Assembly (NCBI GenBank): GCA_930986645.1 | Contig: CAKNJS010000015.1 | Location: 1 to 51,435, forward strand | Length of the DNA stretch: 51,435 bases | From: an uncultured Lachnoclostridium sp. | GTDB lineage: Bacteria; Bacillota; Clostridia; Lachnospirales; Lachnospiraceae | Reading direction: 5' to 3' | In this document: piece after piece, positions 8,576 to 17,140 of the stretch | Layout: every line of letters begins with the position of its first letter | Position numbering within the stretch: the first letter of the stretch is position 1 | The notes under the pieces: generated by a model | The model's input: the letters and a program-made list of their open reading frames with translations, nothing else | The model's database searches: none | Told to the model about the DNA's origin: nothing | Made by a program: the position numbers and the translations under genes

Positions 8576-9415
8576 TTATCCCTTCACAGCTCCTGCGACC
8601 ACACCTTCGATAATATATTTCTGACAGAAGAGATAGAAAATGATGATCGGCACGATCGCCAGCACGAGGGTTCCCATCATGGCTCCCATATCGACAGAGC
8701 CGTATCCGCCTTTCAGATATTGTACCGCCATGGGAACTGTCTTGTATTTTCTCTGGTCCAGCACAAGGGACGGAAGGAGATAATCATTCCAGATCCACAT
8801 TGCCTGAAGGATAGCGACTGTCACGCAGGTCGGTTTTGAAATCGGCATGACAACGCGGAAATATGTCTGGAGAGGCGTGCACCCGTCGATCATAGCCGCT
8901 TCTTCAATCTCCAGCGGAATGGATTTCATAAACCCTGTAAACATGAAGACGGAAAGACCTGCGCCAAAGCCCAGATATATCACGATAATTCCCCACGGGT
9001 TGCCCATGTGAAGCATATTCGAGATCTTGGAAAGTGTGTACATCTCCATCTGGAACGGTACTACCATGGCAAACAGGCATAATATATAAATTGTTTTTGT
9101 CACTTTTGTATTTACCCGGCTGATATACCATGCACACATGGAGCAGAACAGGATGATCGCCGCCACAGAGAACACCGTGATAAACACGCTCCATCCGAAT
9201 GCTTTGATAAGGTCGGTCTGTTCGATACCGCGGATGTAGTTCTCAAGTCGTACGAACATCTTGTCAGTCGGAAGAGCAAACGGCTCTTTGCTGATATATG
9301 CTTTCTTTTTAAATGAGTTGATAAATACAAGCACGATCGGATATATATACAGCAGACTGATAATCGTAAAAATAACTGTCAGTATCCATCCGTGTTTCGC
9401 CTTTCTCGCACTCAT
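8576..9415 (-). CDS. Carbohydrate ABC transporter permease, MalG/UgpE type
   Basis: A 279-residue inner-membrane permease with six predicted TM segments (first one ILTVIFTIISLLYIYPIVL). The cytoplasmic EAA loop reads EEAAMIDGCTPLQ, which contacts the shared MsmX-like ATPase. It is the second permease of a CUT1 sugar importer. It overlaps the previous permease by one base (ATG/TAA region at 9415), so co-translation is likely. No ATP-binding subunit is encoded here, which is normal for CUT1 systems that use a genomic MsmX/UgpC partner. Sugar unknown. Confidence 0.93.
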   Translation of the reverse strand: MSARKAKHGWILTVIFTIISLLYIYPIVLVFINSFKKKAYISKEPFALPTDKMFVRLENYIRGIEQTDLIKAFGWSVFITVFSVAAIILFCSMCAWYISRVNTKVTKTIYILCLFAMVVPFQMEMYTLSKISNMLHMGNPWGIIVIYLGFGAGLSVFMFTGFMKSIPLEIEEAAMIDGCTPLQTYFRVVMPISKPTCVTVAILQAMWIWNDYLLPSLVLDQRKYKTVPMAVQYLKGGYGSVDMGAMMGTLVLAIVPIIIFYLFCQKYIIEGVVAGAVKG

Positions 9416-10257
9416 TACTGCTGCACCTCCTTCGACCGTGTCAGTTTATTCTGGATCAATGCAATAATCGCTACCAATACAAAGAACTCCACGGCTTTTG
9501 CCTGACCTACGCCTTCCCAGCCGGCTCTTCCGTAGAAAGTATTGTAAATATTAAGAGCCAGCAGTTCTGACATCTTGGACGGGGCACCGTTTGTCAGCGC
9601 AAGATTCTGATCAAAAAGCTTAAATCCGTTTGTCAGTGTAAGGAACGTACATATCGTGATGGACGGCATTACCATCGGTATCGTCACATTTTTCAGAATC
9701 TGCCATGAACTTGCCCCGTCAATCTTCGCCGCTTCGATCAGTTCGCCCGGAATGTTCTGGATGCCTGAGATATAAATGATCATCATATATCCTACCTGCT
9801 GCCAGAGAACCAGAATCACAAGTCCCCAGAAACCATATACTTCCGAATATGTCAGAGTACGGTCAAAATATGCCAGAATACCGTTTAAGAGAAGCTGCCA
9901 TACATAGCCGAGAACGATACCTCCTATAAGATTCGGCATGAAGAATACTGTACGGAAGATATTGGTTCCTTTGATCCCCTTTGTCAGGAGCATTGCCACG
10001 GCAAACGCCAGTACATTGATAAGAAGCACGGTCACCACAGTGTAAAGGGCCGTGTACCAGAGAGAGTGGATAAACTCCGGGTCTCCAAGTGTTTTTACAT
10101 AATTGCCCAGACCGATGAATTCTGCGTCTGTTACTGTTGTAAATTTACAGAAAGAAAGATAAATTCCCAAGAGGAACGGGGCTATAAATCCGATTGCAAA
10201 CGCTATCATTGTAGGGAGTACAAAGACAGGAAAATATTTTTTGATTGCTTTCTGCAT
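9415..10257 (-). CDS. Carbohydrate ABC transporter permease, MalF/UgpA type
   Basis: A 280-residue membrane protein with six predicted TM segments, starting FPVFVLPTMIAFAIGFIAPF. The EAA loop reads LIEAAKIDGASSWQI. It forms the heterodimeric channel with the MalG-type permease, which starts at its last base. AAGGAG precedes the ATG. It is separated from the upstream binding-protein gene by a strong hairpin at 10276-10309, which probably lowers permease expression relative to the binding protein. Confidence 0.93.
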   Translation of the reverse strand: MQKAIKKYFPVFVLPTMIAFAIGFIAPFLLGIYLSFCKFTTVTDAEFIGLGNYVKTLGDPEFIHSLWYTALYTVVTVLLINVLAFAVAMLLTKGIKGTNIFRTVFFMPNLIGGIVLGYVWQLLLNGILAYFDRTLTYSEVYGFWGLVILVLWQQVGYMMIIYISGIQNIPGELIEAAKIDGASSWQILKNVTIPMVMPSITICTFLTLTNGFKLFDQNLALTNGAPSKMSELLALNIYNTFYGRAGWEGVGQAKAVEFFVLVAIIALIQNKLTRSKEVQQ

Positions 10258-10275
10258 TTCTTTTTCTCCTTCCTG

Positions 10276-10309
10276 ATAAGAGCCCCGTCATTCATGCCGG
10301 GGCTCTTAT
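10276..10309 (-). terminator. Intercistronic hairpin between binding protein and permeases
   Basis: A perfect 12-bp stem (ATAAGAGCCCCG at 10276-10287 with its complement at 10298-10309) and a 10-base loop. No long T-run follows on the minus strand. It acts as a partial terminator or a 3' stabiliser of the binding-protein message, as in malE-malF style operons (inference). Confidence 0.8.
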
Positions 10310-10366
10310 TTTCATATTTTTTAACTTTCAGGAATCCTGTCCGCCTGCCGGCAGGAACAAGGTCTG

Positions 10367-11713
10367 TCATTCGTTTGCAGCTGCATACTCTTTTGCCCAT
10401 CCGTCAACGAAAGCAGTCACTACACCGTTCCAGTCGCCTGTGCCCTGTGCATACTCAAGAAGCGCACTGCCCAGATTGTTCTTCCAGTTCTCAGACGGCA
10501 TCGTCGTAAAGTTCCAGCTCACCGGTATCTTGCCGGCTTCTGTATACTCCTCATTTGCCTGAACGAGCGGATTGCTCGGCAGATAGTCTGCAAATGTTGT
10601 AAACGGCGTTACGAATCCCATCTGATTTGCCAGCATGTCGCGTCCTTCATCGCTCTCCACAACCCATTTCAGGAAATCAAGTGTAGCCTGAATGTCTTCT
10701 TCCGATGCATTCTTATTTACGCACCAGTAGTTCTCGGAACCTGTGCAGAGCCCCTGTTCTTCCTCGCCGTCAACTCCGATGTAGATTGGCAGCATGCCAA
10801 GGTCATCATCAGCCACTTCATTGTCCTTGATATCGTTGTATGCCCATGTACCATTCTGATAGAATACCGCCTCACCGAGTGCGAACTCGCTTGTCGCGTC
10901 ATCGCCTGTCTTGGATGAGATCATGGACGGCTCACATGTAGCATTGTTAATATACAGATCCCAGATCTGTTTGTAGTTGTCAAGATATGTACCCTCGATC
11001 GCGTCTGTAGATGTAATGCCTCTGTCCTTATACTCGTAGTAGATCGGAAGGTTCGCAAGATGGGTCTTGAATCTCCAGTCTGAAGATGAATCCATGCCCG
11101 CGGATGTGAAGGCACCCTCTACTCCCAGATCATCCTTATGAGCCTGAATCTCTTCCGCTGCAGCCTTAAGCGCGTTGAAGTTATTCAGATCGTCGATAGA
11201 TTTTATCGTGGACCAGTCTGCATCAAAATAGTCATTTAACAGAGCTTTGTTGTAAATAAGACCGTATGTCTCGATTACATATGCGATGCCGAGTACCTGA
11301 TCGCCGTCTTTGAGTACGTAATCATCACTCTGAACATCCTTGTAGACATCACTGCCGGCAAGATCATAGCAGTAATCTTTCCATGTAGCCAGACCCACAG
11401 GTCCATTTACCTGAAACAGAGTAGGCGCTTCGTCCTTTGCCATCTCTGATTTGAGCTGTGACTCATATGTACCGGATGCTGCCGTCTGTACGTCTACCTG
11501 TACACCGGTTTCATCTGTGTAAGTCTTTGCCAGCTCTACCCACTGGTCAGCCTGCTCCGGTTTGAAGTTCAGGTAATACACCTTTCCCGTTCCGCCAGAA
11601 GAAGAACTTCCCGAACCTTCTTTGCCGTCCGATCCTGAACTGCCGCAACCGGTCACAAGACTTCCCGCCATCGCTGCCGCAAGCACAAGTGCAAGTAATC
11701 TTTTTCTTTTCAT
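10367..11713 (-). CDS. Extracellular sugar-binding lipoprotein of the ABC importer
   Basis: A 448-residue family-1 solute-binding protein. The signal is MKRKRLLALVLAAAMAGS, lipobox LVTGC with Cys at residue 23, then a Gly/Ser linker (GSSGSDGKEGSGSSSSGG). The body follows the MalE-like pattern (GTGKVYYLNFKPEQADQWVEL opening, ALGEAVFYQNGTW pocket strand). It delivers a carbohydrate to the two permeases encoded next. CAAAGGAGG precedes the ATG. First gene of the operon, behind a TATAAT at about 11770-11775 with a weak -35, as expected for an activator-dependent promoter. Confidence 0.93.
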   Translation of the reverse strand: MKRKRLLALVLAAAMAGSLVTGCGSSGSDGKEGSGSSSSGGTGKVYYLNFKPEQADQWVELAKTYTDETGVQVDVQTAASGTYESQLKSEMAKDEAPTLFQVNGPVGLATWKDYCYDLAGSDVYKDVQSDDYVLKDGDQVLGIAYVIETYGLIYNKALLNDYFDADWSTIKSIDDLNNFNALKAAAEEIQAHKDDLGVEGAFTSAGMDSSSDWRFKTHLANLPIYYEYKDRGITSTDAIEGTYLDNYKQIWDLYINNATCEPSMISSKTGDDATSEFALGEAVFYQNGTWAYNDIKDNEVADDDLGMLPIYIGVDGEEEQGLCTGSENYWCVNKNASEEDIQATLDFLKWVVESDEGRDMLANQMGFVTPFTTFADYLPSNPLVQANEEYTEAGKIPVSWNFTTMPSENWKNNLGSALLEYAQGTGDWNGVVTAFVDGWAKEYAAANE

Positions 11714-11783
11714 AAAACTCTTTCCTCCTTTGACCCATGAATAAAATGGCCGTTGTTTTTTGTTGGTCTTATTATAAGAAAAA

Positions 11784-11822
11784 ACACGTTTCCCGGATAT
11801 GATAAAATCCGAAGAAACGTGT
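11784..11822 (-). terminator. Strong terminator after the Rpn remnant
   Basis: On the minus strand ACACGTTTC pairs with GAAACGTGT, and inside it CGGAT pairs with ATCCG. TTTTTTC follows directly. It closes the YtrA-type operon and isolates the sugar-binding-protein promoter just downstream. Confidence 0.85.
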
Positions 11823-11829
11823 CACTATT

Positions 11830-12135
11830 TCAAGATATTATATTGTTTTCCTTTTTCCACTCTTCCGCCAATCTTATTGCTTCATCCGGTTCGCATCCGA
11901 TAAGACCGGATATTTCATTTTCTGACTTTCCATCATCTAACATATGTCCGACCACCTGCTTCAGGGTTTCATGACGCCCTGTTTCTATTCCGCGTTTTTC
12001 CGCACTTTTTATTTAAGTATTATAGTCCCGTACCGCTTTCTGCCTCAGTTCATACTCCATTCTTTTCTGCTTATCCAGACTCAGCCTTTTCAGTTCATTA
12101 TAGGCCTCCTCGATATATTCATCTTTCTTAGCCAT
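11830..12135 (-). pseudogene. C-terminal remnant of an Rpn-family PD-(D/E)XK nuclease/transposase
   Basis: Read from the ATG at 12135 the frame gives 40 residues (MAKKDEYIEEAYNELKRLSL, then a basic helix ending RDYNT). A TAA follows, and then the same frame continues IKSAEKRGIETGRHETLKQV to a TGA at 11830. This is the tail common to the Rpn/PDDEXK transposase family of Firmicutes: a helical EAYxEL segment, a K/R-EKRGxxxG stretch and a short acidic end. The catalytic domain is absent, and the internal TAA could be one C-to-T change from CAA. An AAAGGAG precedes the ATG, so the 40-residue peptide might still be made. Confidence 0.7.
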
Positions 12136-12159
12136 ATCTTCAAACTCCTTTCGGCGCAA

Positions 12160-12384
12160 CTAATTTCCGAATCTATCTTCTACCTTCACAAGATCTTCCC
12201 TGCTTTCCACCCACTCTTCCACATATCCGCATTCGCAGCATATATACTTGATCAGCGGAATCCTGTCCGCAAACACCACAGCAGATTTCAGATATATATT
12301 ATTTCCGTTGGCATATCTGCCGTTGTCCGGAATCCTTGCGATTCGTCTGGAACCGCACTTCGGGCATCTGCCTGAATTTTTCAT
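12160..12384 (-). CDS. Small zinc-ribbon protein
   Basis: 74 residues. One CPKCGSRR near the N-terminus and ICCECGY further on supply two CxxC pairs, a likely zinc ribbon. The rest has no recognised domain. The ATG directly follows the stop of the DUF4177 gene, so it is translated from the same message. Similar zinc-ribbon/DUF4177 pairs of unknown role are frequent in clostridia. Confidence 0.7.
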   Translation of the reverse strand: MKNSGRCPKCGSRRIARIPDNGRYANGNNIYLKSAVVFADRIPLIKYICCECGYVEEWVESREDLVKVEDRFGN

Positions 12385-12579
12385 TTATACCGCCTCTTTC
12401 TCAAAGATCAAATCCATTTTTCTTACACATCCGTTAATCTTCATCTCCGTCGGTATCGCTGTCACGAAACGATATCCCTGTGCTGCGTACTGATTGATGA
12501 TCTCCCGATGCTCGGATACATATGCGACAGCCAGCCCGTGCATTCTCCAGCGCACATTTACATGGATATATTCTTTCAT
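12385..12579 (-). CDS. DUF4177-like small protein
   Basis: 64 residues. MKEYIHVNV at the start, REIINQYAAQGYRFV in the centre and KMDLIFEKE at the end match the DUF4177 pattern. I start at the ATG at 12579, which has GAGGTGA 5 bases upstream; the longer frame begins at a GTG inside that site. It lies 10 bp after the ABC-2 permease and abuts the zinc-ribbon gene. Function unknown. Confidence 0.78.
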   Translation of the reverse strand: MKEYIHVNVRWRMHGLAVAYVSEHREIINQYAAQGYRFVTAIPTEMKINGCVRKMDLIFEKEAV

Positions 12580-12589
12580 AAGCATCACC

Positions 12590-13258
12590 TCAGAATTCTT
12601 TCTTCTCCATAATGTGACGGCTGCAGATATACGAGATCAGAAGAGCCACAACCGCTATGCCTGCACAAAGCGCGAGAATCCCATTGTTTCCCAGAGTATT
12701 GAAAAAGGCTGATACATTCCTGAGTATATTTTCCGGCACATACTGTGAAATCTTTGATACCCCGTACGCAACAGCCGCAATCAGAGCAAACATGATGATA
12801 TTGGCATATCTCGCTTTCTCAGAATCAAATCTAAGCCGAAGCGGCATCATAATGCTCATAAACACCCACGCGATACAAATGTACATCAGGTTACCCCCGA
12901 TCCATTCTCCGGCACCTGTTTCCGCGCCCTGTGCGATCATCAGGGCAGTCCCTATCGCCATGCCTACGCACCATGCAAATATGGAGATAAGAATACCAAA
13001 AATATACTTCTCATTAACATATTTCTTCCTTGTAACCGGAAGAGTCATAAGAAACAGATAACCGTTGTCGTACTCATCATAACTGATGGTAGACGCCACG
13101 AAGATAGAGAGAAAAATTGTTATATATGCCACTACAAAAAAAGGTTCTACATCTGATGAGACTACCCCCAGAAATAAGGCGGCCAGTATGAGCATGGCAA
13201 GCAGGAGCGCCCCCTGACTCCTCATCAATCTTATATCTTTTATCAGCAATCCTTTCAT
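12590..13258 (-). CDS. ABC-2 type transporter permease
   Basis: A 222-residue membrane protein with about six hydrophobic segments (ALLLAMLILAALFLGVV, FFVVAYITIFLSIFVAS, ILISIFAWCVGMAIGTAL and others), matching the ABC2_membrane family near PF13346. It partners the ATPase whose gene overlaps its start by 4 bp (13255-13258). Together with the GntR repressor this is the YtrA-like layout, an exporter often induced by cell-wall-active or peptide stress. The substrate is unknown. Confidence 0.85.
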   Translation of the reverse strand: MKGLLIKDIRLMRSQGALLLAMLILAALFLGVVSSDVEPFFVVAYITIFLSIFVASTISYDEYDNGYLFLMTLPVTRKKYVNEKYIFGILISIFAWCVGMAIGTALMIAQGAETGAGEWIGGNLMYICIAWVFMSIMMPLRLRFDSEKARYANIIMFALIAAVAYGVSKISQYVPENILRNVSAFFNTLGNNGILALCAGIAVVALLISYICSRHIMEKKEF

Positions 13259-14109
13259 AATCTCTCCCCTCCCGTCATCATCGTGATCGCTTCATCCAGT
13301 GATCCGTTCTCAACTACAATATCAGGATAATTTTCTCTATAATACCCTTTCTGGTCTGTCAGGCATTCATAGCCGAAAGGAGTTCTGCGGACTGACAGAA
13401 TGTGTTCTTTGTCCAGCCTTGCATACTGTTCGTCATCCGCCTTGATAAGACCGTACTCATTTAACAAGTTATCCATATCCTCATGCAGGATGATCTTCCC
13501 TTCATGAATAATGTAAATATCATCACACAGTCCTTCAAGATCCGATGAAATATGGGAACTTATGAGAATACTCCGCCCCTCATCCTCTTCCATATATTCA
13601 CGGAACAAATCCAGAATGCTTTCCCGTGCCGTTACATCCATACCCGTTGTCGGTTCATCAAGCAGAAGAAAATCGGCATTATGGGTAACTGCCGCCAGAA
13701 CTTTCAGTTTTGCTTTCATTCCTGTTGAAAATTCTTTGATATATTTATCCTGAGGGATACTGAACTTCCGGCACAGATTCAGAAATCTTTCCCGGTCAAA
13801 TCCCGGATACATTGCCGCCATCACAGGCACGATGTCCTTTACTTTCAGATAACCGCTGAATCCCGACTCCGCCAGCGTCACTCCGATCTTCTCTTTTTCA
13901 GCCTCTCTCAGCTCCGACGGCAGCTTTCCCATCAATGTGATATCACCGCTGTCATAACTGATGAGTCCCAGCACCGCTTTAAATGCAGTACTTTTTCCAG
14001 CACCGTTTTCTCCGACAAGTCCCGTGATACATCCACGTTCCACTTTCATAGAACAGTTCAGGGTGAAATCTTTATATTTCTTTACCAATCCGTTAATTTC
14101 CAGCATCAT
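13255..14109 (-). CDS. ABC transporter ATP-binding protein (YtrB/BcrA-like)
   Basis: 284 residues. Walker A is GENGAGKST, the signature is FSTGMKAKL in place of the usual LSGGQ, and Walker B is FLLLDEPTTGMD, all as in the BcrA/YtrB drug-export ATPases. The C-terminal 80 residues form a small extra domain. It begins right after the GntR stop and overlaps the permease gene at its end, so the three are co-translated. It energises the ABC-2 permease. Confidence 0.93.
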   Translation of the reverse strand: MMLEINGLVKKYKDFTLNCSMKVERGCITGLVGENGAGKSTAFKAVLGLISYDSGDITLMGKLPSELREAEKEKIGVTLAESGFSGYLKVKDIVPVMAAMYPGFDRERFLNLCRKFSIPQDKYIKEFSTGMKAKLKVLAAVTHNADFLLLDEPTTGMDVTARESILDLFREYMEEDEGRSILISSHISSDLEGLCDDIYIIHEGKIILHEDMDNLLNEYGLIKADDEQYARLDKEHILSVRRTPFGYECLTDQKGYYRENYPDIVVENGSLDEAITMMTGGERL

Positions 14110-14481
14110 CTAGTCCTCCATTATCAACTCAAATATCTCCCGGATCTCTTCATCTGTAAGACCGCATCTGCGTCCTTTCTGAACAGCGTTGTCAAGATCT
14201 GTCTCAACTTCCCTTCGCTGCTCTTCCCTCATCCTCTCTGTGTTCGTTGCTGCAACATAAGTGCCTTTGCCGTGAACCGTGACCGTGTATCCTTCCTGCT
14301 CAAGATTATCGTACGCTTTCTTTACCGTCAGGGCACTGATCTTCAGTTCTTTTGCAAGAGTCCGGACAGAGGGGAGTACATCATTTTCTTTCAGACCGCC
14401 GGCCGTGATCTGCGCTTTGATCTGATCCATGATCTGTTCATATATAGGTACCATTGATGAATTGTTGATTATAATCTTCAT
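14110..14481 (-). CDS. GntR-family (YtrA subfamily) repressor
   Basis: 123 residues. A winged helix spans about residues 10-75 (VPIYEQIMDQIKAQI, SVRTLAKELKISALTVKKAY, YTVTVHGKGTYVA). It is followed by only a short helical tail, the YtrA layout. It starts at the ATG at 14481 behind AGGAGG; a frame from 14532 would begin inside the operator. First gene of the operon and the probable autorepressor acting at the palindrome just upstream. Confidence 0.92.
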   Translation of the reverse strand: MKIIINNSSMVPIYEQIMDQIKAQITAGGLKENDVLPSVRTLAKELKISALTVKKAYDNLEQEGYTVTVHGKGTYVAATNTERMREEQRREVETDLDNAVQKGRRCGLTDEEIREIFELIMED

Positions 14482-14500
14482 ATGTGTCCTCCTCTTGATA

Positions 14501-14547
14501 AACAGTATATAACAGTATAAAACTGTTGTCAACTGTTATATACTGTT
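14501..14547 (-). promoter_or_regulatory. YtrA-type operator overlapping the operon promoter
   Basis: Perfect inverted repeat: AACAGTATATAACAGT at 14501-14516 and ACTGTTATATACTGTT at 14532-14547, 15 bases apart. On the minus strand a -35 TTGACA (14527-14532) and a -10 TATACT (14504-14509) are spaced by exactly 17 bases. So the promoter lies inside the palindrome, and a dimer bound to both arms would block RNA polymerase. This fits repression by the adjacent GntR protein (inference). Confidence 0.88.
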
Positions 14548-14565
14548 TATTTATAAAAATAAAAC

Positions 14566-14609
14566 AGGCAGCATACCGCAGCCGTATTTCCGGCTTCCAT
14601 ACACTGCCT
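14566..14609 (-). terminator. Terminator after the thioesterase gene
   Basis: On the minus strand AGGCAG pairs with CTGCCT, with an inner GCCG/CGGC pair, followed by TTTTATTTTT. It ends the clpC-side transcript before the YtrA-type promoter. Confidence 0.65.
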
Positions 14610-14662
14610 TCTTCATTCCCTGTACATAATTTGCTATATATCCCTTGCGTTTCACTGCAGGA

Positions 14663-15076
14663 TCAAAGCGCAAATTTCTGCATTACTTCGGAAAATTCCT
14701 TCATTTCTTTATTCATCATTACAGGTCTTCCATCCTTATTCAAGAAGCAATGCCTCGTCATCCCGCTTGCACTTAAAACACCGCCCTCCGACATATTATA
14801 AATGTCATATCTGAGTGTGAACTTAACCTTGCCGAAATCCTCTAGACTTACCACGATTTTTACCTCATCGTCAAATTTCACGCTCTTCTTATACTCACAT
14901 TCTGCGTGGAGCACCGGGCTTAAATACCCCATTTCCTCAAACCTGCGGTAAGGATATCCCAGCTGGTTCAGCAAATCAATCCGCGCCTCTTCCATCCAGC
15001 GGATGTAATTGGAATGATGGATGATCCCCATCTGGTCTGTCTCGTAATATCTTGCTTTTAACATATATGGTTTCAT
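14663..15076 (-). CDS. Acyl-CoA thioesterase, hot-dog fold (YbgC/FadM type)
   Basis: 137 residues of a single 4HBT domain. It opens with ARYYETDQMGIIHHSNYIRW, where the Asp and the HHSNY motif are the active-site region of YbgC-type enzymes. It hydrolyses acyl-CoA or acyl-ACP thioesters in the cytoplasm; the chain specificity is unknown. It starts 4 bp after the radA stop, so it is co-transcribed with radA. No lipid-metabolism gene is nearby. Confidence 0.92.
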   Translation of the reverse strand: MKPYMLKARYYETDQMGIIHHSNYIRWMEEARIDLLNQLGYPYRRFEEMGYLSPVLHAECEYKKSVKFDDEVKIVVSLEDFGKVKFTLRYDIYNMSEGGVLSASGMTRHCFLNKDGRPVMMNKEMKEFSEVMQKFAL

Positions 15077-15079
15077 ATT

Positions 15080-16456
15080 CTAAATCTCCTTTACTGCATC
15101 ACCGATATTTTTCACGCCCACCAGTTTGATCCCTTTTATTCCTTTTACCATCTTAAGTGAGACTTCCGGCAGGATGCATGTCTCAAATCCCAATTTTTTT
15201 GCCTCTGCCACACGCTGTTCCGGCATATTTACTGCACGTACCTCGCCGCTCAAACCGACTTCGCCGAACACGATGGTCTTCTCATCAATAGGCCGGTTTC
15301 GAAAGCTTGACACAATCGCCATCACGATCCCGAGATCAATAGCAGGTTCATTCATTCGAATACCGCCCGCGATATTTACATATGCATCAGAATTGCCCAG
15401 AGCCATCCCCAGCCTTTTCTCCAGAACCGCCATAAGCAGGTTGACACGGTTATAATCAGTTCCTGCCGCAGTTCTTCTCGGCATCCCGAAATTACTCTGG
15501 CAGACAAGAGCCTGAATCTCGATCAGGATCGGACGTGTCCCCTCGATAGAACATGCCACAACGGAACCAGACGCATTTTCCGGACGTCCGCTCAGCATAT
15601 ATTCCGACGGATTCTCTACTTCCACAAGACCTGTCTGCTGCATTTCAAAAACACCGATCTCATTGGTGGAACCAAATCGGTTCTTCACCGCCCGCAGAAT
15701 CCGATAGGAAGCATGCCGGTCCCCCTCAAAATATAAAACCGTATCCACCATATGTTCCAGCACTCTCGGGCCGGCAACAGTTCCTTCTTTCGTCACATGC
15801 CCCACAATAAAAATCGGAATGCATAGTCCCTTTGCCAGCTGCAGAAAAATATTAGTGGACTCCCTGACTTGAGAGACACTGCCCGGAGCTGAAGAGACAT
15901 CCTCACTGTACATAGTCTGTATAGAATCGATGACCACAAGCTGCGGACGCTCTTTTTCGATCACCCCGCGGATGATTTCCAGATTCGTCTCGCACAGAAG
16001 ATATAGATTTGATGAAAAATCCCCCATCCGGTTTGCACGAAGCTTGATCTGCGCCTGAGATTCCTCTCCGGAAATATACAGCACCTTCTTATCTTTCGAA
16101 AGCATACGGCAGACCTGAAGGAGCAGCGTAGATTTTCCGATTCCGGGATCTCCGCCCACCAGCACAAGTGATCCCGGCACGATTCCGCCGCCCAGCACGC
16201 GGTCCAGCTCATGGATCCCGGTTCTGCACCGCTCATCGTCGTCCGCATTCACGCTATTAAGCGGCACCACCTTCGCTTCCCTGACGGATTCCCTGACAGA
16301 ACGGGACGCCGCAGTAGTTCCTTTGGTAATTCCGCTGTCTATCTTTTCTTCTACAAATGTGTTCCACTCCCCGCATGCCGGACACTGTCCAAGCCATTTT
16401 GCCTCTTCATGCCCGCAGTTCTGGCAGAAGAACACGCTCTTTTTTGCTTTTGCCAT
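15080..16456 (-). CDS. radA: DNA repair protein RadA (Sms)
   Basis: 458 residues, the normal length. An N-terminal zinc finger (CQNCGHEEAKWLGQCPACG) is followed by the RecA-like ATPase with Walker A GGDPGIGKST. The RadA-specific KNRFGSTNEIGVFEM motif and a C-terminal Lon-protease-like domain also appear. It is a hexameric DnaB-like helicase promoting branch migration in recombination. In many Firmicutes radA lies close to clpC, as here, with one small gene between them. Confidence 0.97.
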   Translation of the reverse strand: MAKAKKSVFFCQNCGHEEAKWLGQCPACGEWNTFVEEKIDSGITKGTTAASRSVRESVREAKVVPLNSVNADDDERCRTGIHELDRVLGGGIVPGSLVLVGGDPGIGKSTLLLQVCRMLSKDKKVLYISGEESQAQIKLRANRMGDFSSNLYLLCETNLEIIRGVIEKERPQLVVIDSIQTMYSEDVSSAPGSVSQVRESTNIFLQLAKGLCIPIFIVGHVTKEGTVAGPRVLEHMVDTVLYFEGDRHASYRILRAVKNRFGSTNEIGVFEMQQTGLVEVENPSEYMLSGRPENASGSVVACSIEGTRPILIEIQALVCQSNFGMPRRTAAGTDYNRVNLLMAVLEKRLGMALGNSDAYVNIAGGIRMNEPAIDLGIVMAIVSSFRNRPIDEKTIVFGEVGLSGEVRAVNMPEQRVAEAKKLGFETCILPEVSLKMVKGIKGIKLVGVKNIGDAVKEI

Positions 16457-16510
16457 TTTAATTTTATATCCCCCAGCCGTAAATTAATCAGAAAACTTGA
16501 AAATATTTAA

Positions 16511-16541
16511 AACAGGGTGGATGAAACATCCGCCCTGCTGT
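16511..16541 (-). terminator. Terminator of the clpC-side small gene
   Basis: On the minus strand GGGCGGATG and CATCCACCC pair (one G-T) around a TTT loop, and TGTTTTAAATATTTT follows. It lies between the end of the 137-residue gene and radA, so radA may have its own promoter. Confidence 0.75.
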
Positions 16542-16611
16542 TTATCATTATACATTCCGGTCTTTTCAGGCCGCTCTTACCGTCCGCCTGTACAGCCGGC
16601 ATTTTTCCTTA

Positions 16612-17025
16612 TCAGCACTTTACCACTTTCACCGGCACATTCTGTCCTTCTGAAAGTTCCACGCTGACACTGAGTTTTCCGCTCAGATTAGTACTCATTT
16701 TTCCTGCCGATATTCCGTCAACAAATACTTCGTACTCGCTCTCCGGCTCAAGCTCAAGCGTGAACTGCACATCTCCGCCGGCGGAAACAGTAAATGACAC
16801 TTCATTCTCCGTCTCCTTAAAGTTCTCTACTGCACTTCCCGGCACAGACTCGTAGACAAACATTCCGTTCTTCTCGAGCTTCGTGATCTCTGCAAATGTT
16901 TTCACCTTATAAATATCACCCTCGAATTCGTAGTTGTCTTTCTTAGTCTTTGCACCGAGAGTGTAATCCCCAAAGCTGAGTGTTCCGTCGTTTTCTGCGC
17001 GCAATAATTCTTTTACCGCTGCCAT
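16612..17025 (-). CDS. Conserved clostridial protein of unknown function
   Basis: 137 residues, acidic, no signal peptide and no TM segment. The start MAAVKELLRAENDGTLSFGD and the ending KLSVSVELSEGQNVPVKVVK recall a small Lachnospiraceae family that databases often label endosialidase. I see no sialidase or endosialidase chaperone motif, so I do not accept that function. The second half looks all-beta. It lies between clpC (115 bp upstream) and radA, a context that suggests stress or housekeeping. AGGAGG precedes the ATG. Confidence 0.75.
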   Translation of the reverse strand: MAAVKELLRAENDGTLSFGDYTLGAKTKKDNYEFEGDIYKVKTFAEITKLEKNGMFVYESVPGSAVENFKETENEVSFTVSAGGDVQFTLELEPESEYEVFVDGISAGKMSTNLSGKLSVSVELSEGQNVPVKVVKC

Positions 17026-17140
17026 CTTGTGTTTCCTCCTAAGTATCTCGTTATAAGTATTTTTTCAATGCCTCCGGCATTACCGCTATCGCTATTATAA
17101 TATAAAGCGGTGTTTTTTTCTACCGGAACTTCTATGAAAT

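Noticed and set aside
16612-17025. Endosialidase function for the small protein between clpC and radA
   Set aside because: No sialidase, beta-propeller or chaperone motif is visible, and the length is far too short.
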